Assembly: GCA_038502055.1 (NCBI GenBank)
Contig: JAXRKN010000042.1
Coordinates: 3,658,001-3,722,000, forward strand
DNA length: 64,000 bases
Direction of reading: 5' to 3'
Origin: Tanytarsus gracilentus
Taxonomy: Eukaryota > Arthropoda > Insecta > Diptera > Chironomidae
The position numbers and the translations under genes were made by a program. Every line of letters begins with the position of its first letter. Within the stretch, counting starts at the first letter, position 1. The notes beneath the pieces were generated by a model that did not search any database, was not told the origin of the DNA, and worked only from the letters and a program-made list of their open reading frames with translations. Shown here piece after piece: positions 11,451 through 24,465 of the stretch.

Positions 11451-14400
11451 TTACTCAACCAAAGAATGATCAAAAGATTTGGTCCTCTTCAGGGGCTCTG
11501 CTACAGAACTATTGTGATAGTGTGCGAAAGTAATTGTGTTAGCATAAAAAGTATTATGATTTTTTGTGTGTGTTACCTATGAGAAATTATCATTTTTTCG
11601 ATCTCTTGCATGGATTTTGAAATTGTATTATCCGCCGAAGAAATTCTTCTATCAATATTTTCAGAGCTTGAGTTTTTCCAAATATTCTCAGAACCATTAA
11701 CAAAATCATTATTTTCGCTTCCTGTTGTTGAAAAATTGAAAACATCGCCGGAAATTGTTGGACGAGCAATGAGGGGCGAGCGACAGCAAACGGAATTAAC
11801 ATCTTCCAACTTTTTTAAAAGCCGCTCATTTTCTCTGCAAACTAGTTCTTGATCCCTCAAAAGATTATCTCGTGCCGAATAAAGCTCATTGTTCTCGTGC
11901 CTTAAAGTATGATTCTCCGTCATATAGAGCTTAACAAGCTCAGAAAGCTCATTATTTTCTAGCTCGGCCAATTTATCTAAGTCCACTATTGGAGCCACTA
12001 TTGCATTGGATCTATCTTCTAAGTGCTCGTGCTGGAACTGACGAGTGTCACTTATTGCCGAAAAAGACTGCTGTTGCGTTTGGAAAACTGTCAACGATTT
12101 CAAATGCTCGTTCTCAGTTGCAAGTGCATTTACTTCCCGCTTTAAATATTAAAATTTAAATATTTAGTTAAAAAGAATTCAACTTTCGAATGCAGAGTGA
12201 AGTGCGCTGTTTTTTGCCTAGATTCGATTCTGAGATACCTAGAGACTTTATCTCTTTGGTGGCTCAATCGAAGCACTGCCAGAGGTTTTTAAAAAAAATC
12301 CGGTATATTTCATAGAAATAAAAAAAGTGCAGTTTTAAGGGTGAATTTTCAAGAAAATCGGTAAAGCTCAAAATTTTGAAAAGTTTCAAAAAAGTTCTAA
12401 TTAATTATCGTGATACTAATCTAAGACAGCGGATCTATTAGAAATGGCAACAACTGGATTTTTGAGTTTAATTATTTTGTCTAATAGACTTAACCTTTAG
12501 AGGTTATGTTATTATCCCAGACGAAAATGCGCAATTATTCTTTCTTCGGTGTGAACTATAATTTCACTCAATTTTACCTTCAATGACAAAATTAACGCCT
12601 CACGTGGATCGATTATGATAATTGGTTTTGTCCTTATTCGTTTTGCCCTAGCAGCGTATCGCAACGTATTAATTGTTTCACAAAGGTTTGTTTTAGCGGG
12701 AGAAATGCATGCAATCTAATCATTTGCCGCCACAATAGATGGAATTTACAAATTTAACCATATTAAATAGTTAATTTTTGCATAAAAGTCAAATTTACCA
12801 TTAAGGTGACTCCATTTCCAGCCAAACTGTCAGCAAGAAGCTTAGTTAATTGTGAATCTCGGTATGGTATGTGGCCATTTCGCTTTCGATGGTCACTCAA
12901 AGAAGCTATACAGTATCCCAATACCATTAGACTAATTAAAAGTAAATTAAAAGAGTTTTTGAGATTAGTTTAATTTAAACTAGGCGCATATATGTTGACT
13001 AAAATCACAATTTAACCAAATTAAATTCATTAGAACATTTAATTTCAGACGGTTAAAAAAAACGTTGCTAGTATAATTTGCTTACATCGATACCTCATAC
13101 CTTTTATTAATGTTGTTAGCCTCTTCCAGGGTTTTCCCCTCACTATGAGTCTTTTTTGTCATTTCTGAACCAGCCAAATCTTATTTGATAATCAAAAATA
13201 TTTTAATTTTTGTTAAATCTGTTAGTATAATATTGCAATATTTGAAAGAAAAGGTGAAAATTCTTTTAATGGTTGACTCTTCGGAAAAACAACAAAATTT
13301 GACTAATTTACTAATAATCAAGGACGACCAATACTTACCCACAAAATTGATTTTGCCTTGTTTACTAATGAAAACGCTTTTTTCATTTTCTGCTGGTATT
13401 TCTGAGGTGATGTGAACTAATAGGTGTTTGTGCGTGCGTTGAGAATAGACCAAACAAAATTTGTCGGCAATTAGAAAGCAAAAAATTAATTAAAAACTGT
13501 TCACTGTTAATATATACCTGTTAGAATTGTATGTGACCTCGAAGAATTTTCGTTCATGGCATGGGATCCATTAGATCTATTTCGCATTCCTTCCTCAAGC
13601 ACAGCCAACAAGTCATCTAACTCTTCGCAATCGACAAGAAATAAATTCTCAACATAAAAACCTATGAGTTAAGAAAATTTAATTATATAAAACTTTAGTG
13701 CAACATACAATTATTTACCTCGCATTTTTTTTGACCACCTCACAGCTAATGGTTTTTTTCGTGCCACACCAGGATTGAGAAGATCAATAACCTAGAGCAT
13801 TGAAACAATAAAAATCCTAATGCAATTTAAAACCCCCTTTTCCCTGATGATTGCATGCGAACAACATTTCTGCTTACTGACTATATACAACAGATAATGC
13901 AACTAAAAACCTATTTCAAACATTATTATTCACCTTTTCATTGTAAATTTCCAAAAAAGAAGCCTTAAGCACAAATTGCGTGTTGTCTTGTTTTTTCAGT
14001 TCCAAGAGTTGAAACATGTAGAAAAATGATCTAAAAATAAGTCCATGACCTTTCATTTTTAGATCTGGTCTTCCAATAAACTATACAGGAAAAAAATAAT
14101 TTTTAAATTCGTAATGTAAATATTTATTAATTAATGCGCTTATTTTGGGACTCAAGCAACAAAGGGTTTTGTCGAAGTCTGGAGAATAGCAGCTAGGTTA
14201 TATTTGGGATAATGGATCGGATAAAATCAAATAAACAGGGGCGAGAGTCGATTGGATTGCAATTTTTTTTGTAACCCACAATTTACACTTATATGCGCCT
14301 ATTTCCTCCTCTTCTTCTGTCCGTCTGTTCCTTCGAGATCTCGGCTCCTGAGATAGTAGAGACTTTAGTTTTAAATGGTAGGTTTTTTAGATTCGGCCAT

Positions 14401-16390
14401 TTTAGGAATTATATTTTCATGACCACAGGTCGTCCATGGACAGCCCTAAATGCCATTTTTATAAAATCTCCTGAAATTAATTATGTGTGCGGTGAACTGT
14501 ATTTGTATAAAAATCGGGTTATTACTTGACAAGTTCTGGAGGCCCAGTCAAAGTATGTGTTTTTCCACTTCCTGTCCTAATGTCCATTTTTTAGCAAAGT
14601 ATGCAGCTTCGTGTACCTCGTTGAAGCCTCGGAATTTCGAATATTGGATGGATCTGAAAACGGAAGAATGGAAAATGGAAAAATGGAAAATACACAATGG
14701 AAAATGAACAAATTTAAATGAAAAATAAAGAAAGAGAATAATAATAAAATGAAAAATGAAAATGACCATGGAAAATGGAACACAATGGACAATGAAACAC
14801 AATGGAAAATAAAACACAATCGCAATTTCAATACAGTCTCTTCATGCACGCTGTAATCTAGTTTGGTAGCCATTTAGAGATAATTTTGGAGCCATTTTGA
14901 AAAAATTGAGAAGCCATCTTTGGGAAGCCATTTTGGGAAGCCATTTTTGGGAAGCCATTTTGGGAAGCCATTTTGTGAAGCCATTTTGGGAGGCCAGAAG
15001 GGGAAGCCAAAGGGGAAGCCAATACTGATCTGTTACAAGTGGGTTACACGGCAACACCCACGTGTGGGTTTTGAAAAATTTTTTTTAAATTTTTAAAAAT
15101 CCAAAAAAAAAAATGGGGGGGGGGTTAAAAAAATTTTTTAATAAAAAATTTTGGAGACCAAAAAAAAATATTTTTTTTTCCACTTCCTGTCTGTCCATAG
15201 CAAAATGCAGTTGTGTTAAAGCCCTCAATCGCCATTTCAATAAGTCTCTTCATGCCACTGTAATCTAGTATGTCCTAGAGATAATTTTAGATTGAAAAAA
15301 TTGACTCTAAAATTTTTGGGAGAAGCTTACTTCTTGAGTGGCGCCTGGTTCAAAAACTAAGAAAAAAAAGAAAATTCTTCTTCATTTTTCGGATTATTTA
15401 AAATCATTCTTCGTTCGATCTTTAGACCTTTGAACTTGAAAACCTTATAATAGAATTAGTTTACTGTTCACCTGCATTATAAGAAAAAAGTTTTGGCTTT
15501 TGACCGTCCACCTTCTGTCCATCGAGCTGAAAGAAAGATTGAGGAGGTGATTGTAATTATTTTAAAGTAAGCAATACAAATTATGAACAAAATATCTCAC
15601 GAGAATTTGTCCGTTGCCTGGAAATTGAACAATCGTTTCGTCTTTAGCCTTTCTTTCTTTATCATTTATCGGTCTAACGCGTACAACTACATTTATTTTA
15701 TCTTCGATTGGTGTCGAATTTCCTGAAGATTTCATCAATATATCGGCCGATTCCATGCTTTGGTACACAACATATAAATAAATAGAGAAAAGAAATGAAA
15801 TTAATGGTTGAATTTCAATTGATTCTTTGGGGAAAATGAAAGATAAAGGAATCGGGACTTTTTAAAATTTGCAAGTTTTAAAAGAATGAAAATATTCAAA
15901 ATTCCATCGGGTGAGAAAAAAACCAGTAATTTACTCTTATTAATCTTATTCGTATAGAAGCGGACAATGTTTCCAAAAAATATTATTTTCTTCCTTCCAA
16001 AAGTTTTTTAAAAGAAGTATATTTAATTATTATTCGCAAAATTAAATTTATAATTATTATTGTGAGTTCGAGTCACCAATAATGTCCATTTTTAAGAAAG
16101 AATGGTTTTATTTACTTAAAAAAATTATTTATTAAATTTTAAAAAATATAGCACCTTCCGTTAGATTTGAATTTTCTCAAAGCTCCTCGATTACTTTTTT
16201 CTCGTGATTTGCTGTTAATGCTTTGCAACGATGATGAATTTCGCATCATCACATAATCATTTCCACTTTTTGATCGCAAATAAGATGTTGTACCATCACC
16301 AATCCTTTCATTGCTTTTATGAGTAGATTTTGATGAGCCAGAGGAACTTTTGTCAGATTGTGTCGATGAGCTTACCGGACGATTAACCAT
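11451..16390 (-). CDS. Klp54D: Kinesin-12-type motor (KIF12 / Klp54D-like), P-loop exon disrupted
   Basis: Exons: 16390-16155, 15757-15601, 15526-15472, 15356-15331, P-loop exon from 15274 (broken), 14080-13934, 13791-13719, 13661-13518, 13416-13339, 13179-13101, 12931-12799, 12715-12578, 12139-11577, 11508-11451. All other junctions are in phase, giving about 670 aa, the usual KIF12 size. The Ser/Lys-rich N-terminus leads into the motor strand NVVVRVRP. Also visible are FEPGATQE, the P-loop YGQTGSGK, switch I NENSSRSHT, switch II DLAGSE, and HIPYRDSQLTKLL with LADSLAGNG. The neck region is RYAARAKRIRTKP, followed by a coiled coil rich in NEL/REN heptads. The strings NNIN-SLMVLGYCIASLSD and DPREALILSLK point to the KIF12 branch. 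It would be a plus-end microtubule motor. The exon supplying GKTHTLTG is displaced to 14576-14531. The gene is either misassembled or a pseudogene; intact flanking exons favour the former. Confidence 0.85.
14650..14820. repeat. Low-complexity GGAAAAT-type repeat
   Basis: Irregular tandem runs of ATGGAAAA and CACAATGGA, lying between the two halves of the degenerate kinesin exon copy. Confidence 0.8.
14884..15027. repeat. Minisatellite, unit about 15 bp (GGAAGCCATTTTG)
   Basis: About nine imperfect units, the clearest at 14932-14995. On the minus strand they translate to repeating MASQKWLPK-like peptides, which are not a real protein. Confidence 0.85.
15060..15180. repeat. Homopolymer-rich tract
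   Basis: Long A, T and G runs, including ten or so consecutive G at about 15115-15124, immediately beside the point where the kinesin P-loop exon breaks. Confidence 0.85.
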
Positions 16391-18445
16391 TTTTTTTTTG
16401 TTTAAAGGTCTCTTAAACAATATATTTTTTGTGATAGAAAAATAATTTTATGTCTGTGGACACACGCTATCACGCATATATTTTTGTAAAATTATCCTGA
16501 CGTAGTATATCACAAAAATCAATAATTCTTTTTCTAATTATCTATACGCATTCTTATTATATCTTTTTGACAACTTATATCGTTCAAATGTTCGGGTGCC
16601 ACACTATTTATTAAATTACTTTTTCACGCGGTAAATATTCAATAATAGTAATTTTTATGCAGACACATTCCCTTTTTAGTTTTTACTTCTAGTTTCTTCA
16701 ACGGTCAACACACAACTGAGCGAGAGAAATTTTTCAATCGCGTTTAATGATCGAATAAAGTGACGTCGAAGTGAGTTGGTTGATGAGAAAGCGTATGGTG
16801 ACTAGAAATCGTTGAGCAAGGGTATGTTTTCTATTGAATGAGTCAAAATTTGGAGAGGAGCCTTTCATGTCCTTATAAATGCTTCGTCAACCAGACGATA
16901 ATTAATCGTATTTGCGAAAAAGGAAAAAATTACCTTATGAAAAAAAAACGTATATAATTATATAATAAATTATATGCTTAAAAACTTCAAGTATATCTCC
17001 CATATTTTTCATTCCGCAATAATTGTAAAATGTTTTATCTTGTTTAAATAAATTCGACTTGAATTATTTTTAAAAAGGAATTCTTTGAGGAAACGTCCTT
17101 GAGTTGTCAGCGGATTACCGATTGCCCATCCACATTTATGAATACACAATACACACATGCATGTTCCTAAAATCATATTACTTTGTATTGACCGTTACAA
17201 TTCAATTACGAACTCATATAAAGTTATTATAGAGAGAGAGAGAGCAGTTAAATCGATACACATTCATGGTATTGTCTAAATCCATGAGATCTCTCATAGC
17301 ATTTTTTTATTGCAAAACAGTAAATAGGTAGAGAAATACGCTCTTATTATCGAATATTTGCCATACATTTTTCTCTCTCAAAGTATTGAGAGTATTTATT
17401 TTGCTGCAAGCATTACCTGTCAAGCACCAAGCACACTCTCAGAAGTTGTGCGAACGAGAGAGGAAAAACATAGCCATTCCATTTTTCCTCTTGCATTCTA
17501 CTGTCGATCGTGTTAGACTTCGGGAGCTTTTTAGTAAGAGTCCTTTCTGTTAATTATCTGTGCTTGTTGCTAAGAGAAGAACTAATTGAGAGATCAAGAG
17601 TAAATTTTTAAAAGCTACGTAAAAAGTATTAATTATGAAAAAAGTTAGTGGTTTTTTTATTTAACTATTTAAATATTTCTTCAAAATGAAGATTTCTTCT
17701 TGGGTGAATAAAATTATGAAATATTTAGTGATTGAAAGTACATTAAAAGAATGTATCACAAACCAAAAGCACAGTTATACCTTTATTTAAGACTTGTTAT
17801 GCAATATCATTCAAAAGAAAGCATAATTTTTATACATTACACACACTTAAATCCATAATTGCTGCTGAATGAAAGAAATTCATATTATTTTTTATTAATG
17901 ATCGACGATTTTTTTTCAAGGCTAGAGAACAATTCAATATAAGTTGAGAGTGAGAAAGATTGCAATATAATAATTTTTATAGTGATATATCGGTGAAGCG
18001 TAAAGGAGAGCAATTTTAATTATGAAATGTACTTCTAAGATATTGTTTCAATTTTTGATTTTTATAAATAAAGTCTGCTATATTTTCAGTCAAACAAACT
18101 AGCTGACTACTGCTGTTGAGTTGTGCAAATTGAAACTCAGCAGAGAGATTAAATCAAAAAAAAGTGAATGAGTGAACAATTTTTCGCACACATGATGCAT
18201 AAACAGGTTCCAATAGTGAAAATTGTAATATTAAAGTGTAATAATGCGCTGCGTCAACTGCATCACAGTTTTGAATGGTCATCGGAAAGTGACACCCTAA
18301 TGAAATAATTCCATTAACATAAGATAACACAGCTAAATTGATTGTGCGTTAAAAATCATAATTTTAAGCACGAGAAGAGCCTATCAACAAAAACACATTC
18401 CATTACAACTACCAGTACCAGTGCTTCCGGAGCTGTGGGACAAAA
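16391..18445. other. Intergenic / divergent 5' region
   Basis: Lies between the kinesin start (-) and the start of the secreted protein gene (+). It includes an (AG)7 run at 17231-17244 and GAGAG elements around 17300-17470 that resemble GAGA-type promoter sequence. No coding exon is supported. The stretch before 18446 is probable 5' UTR. Confidence 0.45.
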
Positions 18446-20643
18446 ATGGACTTTATTAATCTACCTAGTTGCATCATCTTTGTAAGTCATATAAAATACA
18501 ATTAAAACCTGAAAAACAACAAAATTTTCATTATCAAATGCCAATGTTGAACATTAAAAACAATTATAAGTGTTTTCTAAGTTTAAACCTGACTCAGCAA
18601 TCCATCTAGCGATTTTTAAAAAAAATATTTAATCCTGAGAAAAAATTCATTAATCTAAACGTTGCACCTATTATTTTTTATTTTTGCATGCATACAGTTT
18701 TTGACAATTATTAAAATAAATAATGCCGTTCCAATCGACAACCGACTGACGTCGTCGGCTGCAAATTCTGTTGACAATTATGAACAAATTGAAGCATTTT
18801 TTTATCCAACAAAAATTCAACATGAGGTGATGAAATCATCGGCAAGCAGTTACTACACTTCCAATGGAGAAGATGACTATAGTGATTATAGTGATTATAG
18901 TACGGGAACTCTAACACCCTCACCTCAACACTTCGAATCAGAAAAAATACTTAAGAAACCTAGTGATATTAAAAAAATAAGCTTAAATACTAGCAACGTA
19001 TCAAATGTTCATGATGAAATTGCTGATAAACCAAATAATACTCAAGTATCGCCTTCATTCACAGCGTCAAGGCCACCCAATTTAGAAATGGCGAATGGCG
19101 ATAGAACCAATGACAATACGAATACATTTTCAAAACTTTTGTTTTCATCCCCTTCCGCTACAGTAACATCAAATGGACCATCGGTAAGCCTTATTTTTTC
19201 ATTCCATGCGTTTTAGAACCTTCAATGTGCTTTTAATTTAACACATATAACTTGATTTTAATTAAAGCACATTTAAATGAATGAATTCGCTAGAATGACA
19301 TCATTTGAAATAAAATTAGCGCAGTTTAAAAAATTTCACAGTATTCCGAAAATTAGAAAAAGTCTCGAAAAGTTGATTGGCTCAAGGAAGCATTTTTTAC
19401 TCTCTTCTTCATATTCTCTATTTATAAAATTACACAAACATCGTGAGCGAACTTTACCAAACACGTTGCCCAGGCAACATGACGTACACAAACTTCTTTA
19501 GTGCATTGCTCATTTTTAACATTAATCAATCGAGTCAAGTCACCCATCGACTTAAACCTCAAAAAATGCGTTCCATCCATTTTCAGTTCAATATAATAGA
19601 AATACCTGTAAACACGTTCAAATGTTTCTCTGTTAAACATGTTTTAGCTGCAATTGAATTATTTATTTCAGGGTCCATTCAAAGCTATCATATGCCATGA
19701 CTGTGAAAATTCTGGAGGAGTTAATGCCGGGCACTATTCTGTGTCATTTAGTGCTATTAAAAGCTGGAATGTTGGTAATAGCGCGAAATCAAATTCTTCT
19801 GAGCTAAAAGCTCCTATCGATGAAATTGCAGTCGAGCAAGCATCGAAGAATGATGATGCAAACGTAAAGAATCAAGGAAGTGCTGAAATAACAGTAAATG
19901 ATAGTAAAAAAAATGAATGGACTTATTCAGAGTTAAAAGGGGAAAATGAAAAAATAGACGTTAACGGAGAAGCTATAACTGCAACTGAATCATCATCGTC
20001 TTCGCATCCATCAGTAACTTCAAAAATAGGGCAAAAGAAGCCAATTTTTAATGATTTACTCAAAGTACCCTACGATATACTTAACGCACCTCTTAGTGAA
20101 ACTAGCATTACAGAGCCAGCAAAAAATACACAAATTCATATCAATCATCAGCAAAAAATAAATGACACGATATCAAATTACCATCACTTCCAGCATATTA
20201 TTCAGAAAAGTCCGCAGCAAACACCATCGACCTCAGGACATTATAAATCCACTCCGATGCCTGAGCAAAATTACGAAGTAGATGAATCAGTTTCACTAAT
20301 GACAAATGGTCGTGCACATGGAATTCAATCAACATCGCCCAGGACACCAATTATTCACGCTCAAGCGGGTGTCGAGGGACAGGATGCTAAATTTGGAGTA
20401 GTCTTTGAAGGAAGAGATTTTAGGAAATATAAAGTTGAAGAGAAAACTGCTGATGGATTCATCGTGGGGTGAGATGAAAATTTTACTCGACTGATTTTTT
20501 AATAAATTTTTTTTATTTCTTGCAGTGAATACGGCTATTTACATAGCGACGGAAGTCCACTTTTTGGCGTTCGTTATACGGCAGATTCTAATATTAATCC
20601 GCAGCTCATTTACGACGCCTTGCTCAAATTTATAAAACTTTAA
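18446..20643 (+). CDS. Secreted protein with a CPR-like C-terminal module
   Basis: Predicted 478 aa from exons 18446-18481, 18698-19183, 19672-20468 and 20526-20643, all phase-consistent. The signal peptide is built across the first junction: MDFINLPSCIIF joins FLTIIKINNAVP, with cleavage likely near residue 22. The middle is long, Ser/Thr/Asn-rich and probably disordered, with a 9-bp tandem repeat encoding YSDYSDYS (about 18879-18902). A CHDCEN motif with two cysteines occurs at the start of exon 3. The C-terminus has EEKTADGFIVGEYGY, a short linker, then GVRYTAD, which resembles the core of the Rebers-Riddiford chitin-binding consensus (G-x-Y-x-Y ... Y-x-AD). I infer an extracellular cuticle protein, divergent from standard CPR members; no named orthologue is claimed. 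AATAAA at 20774-20779. Confidence 0.75.
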
Positions 20644-21991
20644 GTCTTTTCATGTGATAATTTCTTGAAAATTTTAAATATACATAAAATGTAAATATTT
20701 TATTACCTACTTCAGTGGCATTTCAAGATTGATTGCAAGAATTTTTCTGTAAATTTTTCGCCATAAATATATTAATAAAACAACCAATTTGTATGCCGAA
20801 TTTTTGGCTCTTTTGTCAATGGTGTTTGAGATATTTTGTTTAAAATTACGCTCTTTTGTGTTTCAGGAGTAAATAGTTAATAAATTACAATGGCACTGCT
20901 CTACATTTTCTCATGTTATATTTGCGTAGCGCTGACGTCACATTCCCTGAAAATAAAACAGGTAAGGGAAGAAACACGAAACAAGTTTTTAATCTTGAAT
21001 AATATTGTACTGATCGAGTAATAGTTTCAGTAAGAAAAATTTATACATGTTTTAAGTTTCCCTTATACAATTTGACTCAATTTTATTAACCACGAGCAAT
21101 GCCTATGAGTGGGTTTTAAATCATTTGGAAAATTCATAAAATCTTTTTTATCAGTCTTGCATGTATAAATTTAACGTAAAGAATTCAGATTACTGGAATA
21201 TTCTTGTGGTACATTCTCGCCCCACGATTATTATTATAACTTATATACAAAAATTCTCGTTAACTTTTCAAGGTTTTCTGGTTACAAATACAAAATTCGA
21301 GAGAGAAGAAATGACAACACTTTCAAGATCAATTCAATTTAGAGTACTATAAGAAGTTGAATTTTGCCTCTGTGTATTAATTTTTTCTGACTTAAAATGC
21401 TTTAAATTCCAATGAATACATTGAAAATATACGAATTGAGAGAATTATTTTAGAAGAGTGTATAACCATAGTAGAGCATGATCTCTCTCTCCTCAGGATT
21501 CCAAAGCGCTTTCGAATTATAAAAGATTTAATAAATTTATTAAATTTGTCTTTTTTATAAGATACGCATCAACTGCATGTAGTTGGCGTGGTAGAAGGCA
21601 TTTATAGATTTTGATAAATTTTTTAATTATTAATGATTCTGACTTATAAACACGAAGCATTTTAAGTTTTATTACAAAATCAAAATTGCGCTCCAGTTCT
21701 TCTGTTTGAAATAAAAATTAAACTAAATGAACTAACTCTTTTTAAAAACCTATAATGTTGGGCAATATAAACTGCTTTTATAAATATATGTGTGCTTGAA
21801 CATTATATTACTTATACTTGGCAGTGTTTGCGATACTGACCTGACTTGCCTTTAGGAGAAAAAAAATGTTTTTTTTTTATTATTTCAAAACTTTATAAAA
21901 CTTGCAAGTGTAACGTTAAAAAAGTTCAATCTTAGTTTGAATTTTATGCTAGTCGGACGTTAGTGAACAAGTAAATTTTAAAGTTGAAGAA
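20644..21991 (+). other. Intergenic region between two cuticle genes
   Basis: Holds the 3' UTR of the upstream gene and the probable promoter of the CPR gene at 21992. I see no coding exon; the open frame at 21161-21352 is isolated and composition-driven. Confidence 0.5.
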
Positions 21992-22962
21992 ATGATGAAA
22001 TTTTGGGTAAGAAATAATTTTAAGGATTTACACGGACAACGTGGTAAAAGTTTATTTTGCAAAAAAAGATAGCAGTGGTTTCTCTTTTGGTATTTGCGAC
22101 ATGCAGTTTTGCTCAAAAACAAAACACGACTCCAGTGCCAATTTTAAAGCAAATTAATAGACACAATGAAGACGGAAGTTATTCTTATGGATATGAAGCT
22201 GCTGATGGTTCTTATAAGATAGAAACTAAATCTGCAAAGGGTGAAGTAAAAGGAAAATATGGATATGTAGATACTGATGGAAATTTAAGAGAAATATCTT
22301 ATGGTGCTGATCAACATGGATTCGTTCCAGAGGTAAGAACCACATTAATCGTAGTAATATAGAATTTCAATAACCGGTTATAAAAATATAAGCGAAAATT
22401 TTTAAGTTTCGATTAAATTCATTTGCATTGCTGTGATAAGTTTCAAATGTTGTAAAAAACATCTTTTTGATATTTTTTATATATTAAGGGAACCGATATC
22501 AACGTACCACCACCCACAATCCATGCTGAAAATGACAACCGATATCCATCAGTAAAGGCAGGTGAAATAGACGACGGACAATATCGTGAAGATCCAAACA
22601 TTTATCTCGATCCAAAATACAATTCAAAGTCAACTGGAAATAAGGCAACATCGACATTCCGCATTCAAGCACAGCAGCCAGCCGCCAAATCATTCACACC
22701 AGCACAAAATTACAATTATCAAACTACGGCAGCACCAGTCTACGAACAATCACAAGCACCACAATACTATGAAAGTCGTTTTCAAGCACCTGCTACTCCA
22801 GAACCCCAAAATTTCTATCAACCTCAGCCAAAATTTTATCACCCACAAAATAAGTATCAGCCAAGAAATAATTTTAATGCACAAACACCAGTGAATATAT
22901 TTGAAGGTCATCCTGCAAGTAATTTCGATATTTACAGCGGATCCTATTCTATTTCATACTAG
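21992..22962 (+). CDS. Cuticular protein, CPR family (Cpr97E-like)
   Basis: Predicted 250 aa from exons 21992-22006, 22069-22332 and 22489-22962. The first exon encodes just MMKFW; the signal peptide continues in exon 2 (IAVVSLLVFATCSFA). The mature protein begins QKQNTTPVPILKQ, followed by the Rebers-Riddiford region: EDGSYSYGYEAADGSYK, GKYGYVDTDG and YGADQHGFVPEG. This binds chitin in the family. The C-terminal half is Gln/Pro/Tyr-rich with repeated APxYYE and QPQ motifs. The PVPILKQINRHNEDGSY segment resembles Drosophila Cpr97Ea/Eb from memory. It would act in the exoskeleton. AATAAA at 23123-23128. Confidence 0.92.
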
Positions 22963-24465
22963 ATATATTTAGATGGGACAGAAGGCTGATATATAAATTT
23001 TAGAAAAGTTTATATACTACAGACTTCAGGAGGGCGATTTACTTCCGAAACACTGCCAAATAATTTATTCATACAAATCATTCACATTTTTGATTCAATA
23101 TAAAATGTCTTGCTTTGTTTTTAATAAATCTTCTTTTATCGTTACCATTGCCATACTGAACTCTTTATTATACTCGAAAATAAAAATTGAATTATTCCAA
23201 AACATTAATTGAGGTGGTTTTTTCTCATATTAACATTTTGAATTAATCGCTCGTTGTGTAATTTACACTCGCCATGTGTATCTTGAGCAACTTTTTTTTC
23301 TCCACATTTACCCGCCTCAAATAACAAAGACAAAAAAATTATAAATAGGTGATCTGTTGACTTTTATATATGTTGGTACACTCAAAACAAAGTTTTGATC
23401 TCTTTTCAAGTTTCCTGTAACTTAATCGTTGAATATTTTTAACTCGGTTAAGTGAAAAAAGCCCAAAATAGAAAACCTAACTTTTTTGATTTTGCATTAA
23501 AGACGTCATATAGTCATATCTCAAGGTGGCACGCACGGCAAAAGTTATAACCACAAATTATTGCAAGCAATTAATATAGTTTCATTGATGAATTTTGTTT
23601 CTAAATTCGACTAAATTCCTTCATCGCTCTCCGAGTTTTTAATAAAAACTTTTTATTTTATTGCTTTTGCATGGTCACTTATTATTGATGATGACGATGT
23701 GATGATGTTTACAAAGAGGTAGCTCGCAAGTCTTTCAACCTGGTTGGACTCACACTAAATCAGCATCCGTCCTTACACTAGTTCTCGCGTCGGATACGAT
23801 ACCATTATTTGACGAATGAAAAAATCGCGATGATGTTCGAATTACCTTCCGGTTCTTTCACATGGTCTCTTATTAAATAATATTGTTTAAAAATCAGTCA
23901 AAATTAATATGTAGCGAAGCTATAAAAGCAAACTATTCAAGCAAAAAATTAAAATATTTTTTATTCAATATTAAATTAATTGGTTATATTAACACTCAAA
24001 AGAATTACCAGAAAGTCGAAAATTTATTTTTTGCATGCTGAAGTTTAAAGGTTCGTAACAAAGACTCTTTACTGATGAATTATTTCGAATAATCATAAAG
24101 TGTAGGTTTGTTGCATTGAAATTTTAATCGAATATTACAATTCCAAGTAACAATAAAGATATTGAGCACTTTATAATATAGTTTGTTAATTTCATTAAAA
24201 GAAAAAGTTTGCTCATGTGCTTAAAATAGTTGCAGGAATTGCAAGTAAACTTATATATTTGATTTAATACGGAAAAATTACTACTCTTTCAAAATTTTTT
24301 AATTTCACGCTGTTAAATTTTATTTTAGCCACAAATATAATTGCTGTTTAAATTGTATATTATGTTTGTGTCCATAAGAGAAAGGAAGCTAAATGAGAGT
24401 GAAGTTCAAGGTTACAAGGGAAGCTTGGGAAAATATGGACTTTTAGTATTAACTTAGAAAAGAAA
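22963..24465. other. Intergenic; 3' ends of convergent genes
   Basis: The CPR gene and eIF3a converge here. A TTTATT at 24319-24324 is AATAAA on the minus strand and suits eIF3a. No coding sequence is supported. Confidence 0.5.

Larger units (their letters stand above)
14531..15274 (-). other. Broken and duplicated kinesin P-loop exon
   Basis: Copy 1 (15274 down to about 15176) reads cleanly from DILDYSGMKRLIEMA to YGQTGSGK, then dissolves into A/T and G homopolymers. Copy 2 is degenerate: its 5' half lies at 14890-14821 and its 3' half at 14640-14531, where TGSGKTHTLTGPPEL is legible. Differences from copy 1 are mostly small insertions. The two halves of copy 2 are separated by simple repeats. 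Neither copy alone gives an intact exon. Confidence 0.8.

Noticed and set aside
14548..15057. Minus-strand open frames rich in WLPKMASQK and in Phe/His
   Set aside because: They are translations of the minisatellite and GGAAAAT arrays, with no start context, splice sites or domain.
16060..16080. tRNA B-box-like GAGTTCGAGTCACC
   Set aside because: No A box or cloverleaf can be formed from the 70 bases upstream.
19277..19640. Open frames in the second intron of the secreted CPR-like gene
   Set aside because: They lie wholly inside a well-defined intron (19184-19671) and have no own signals.
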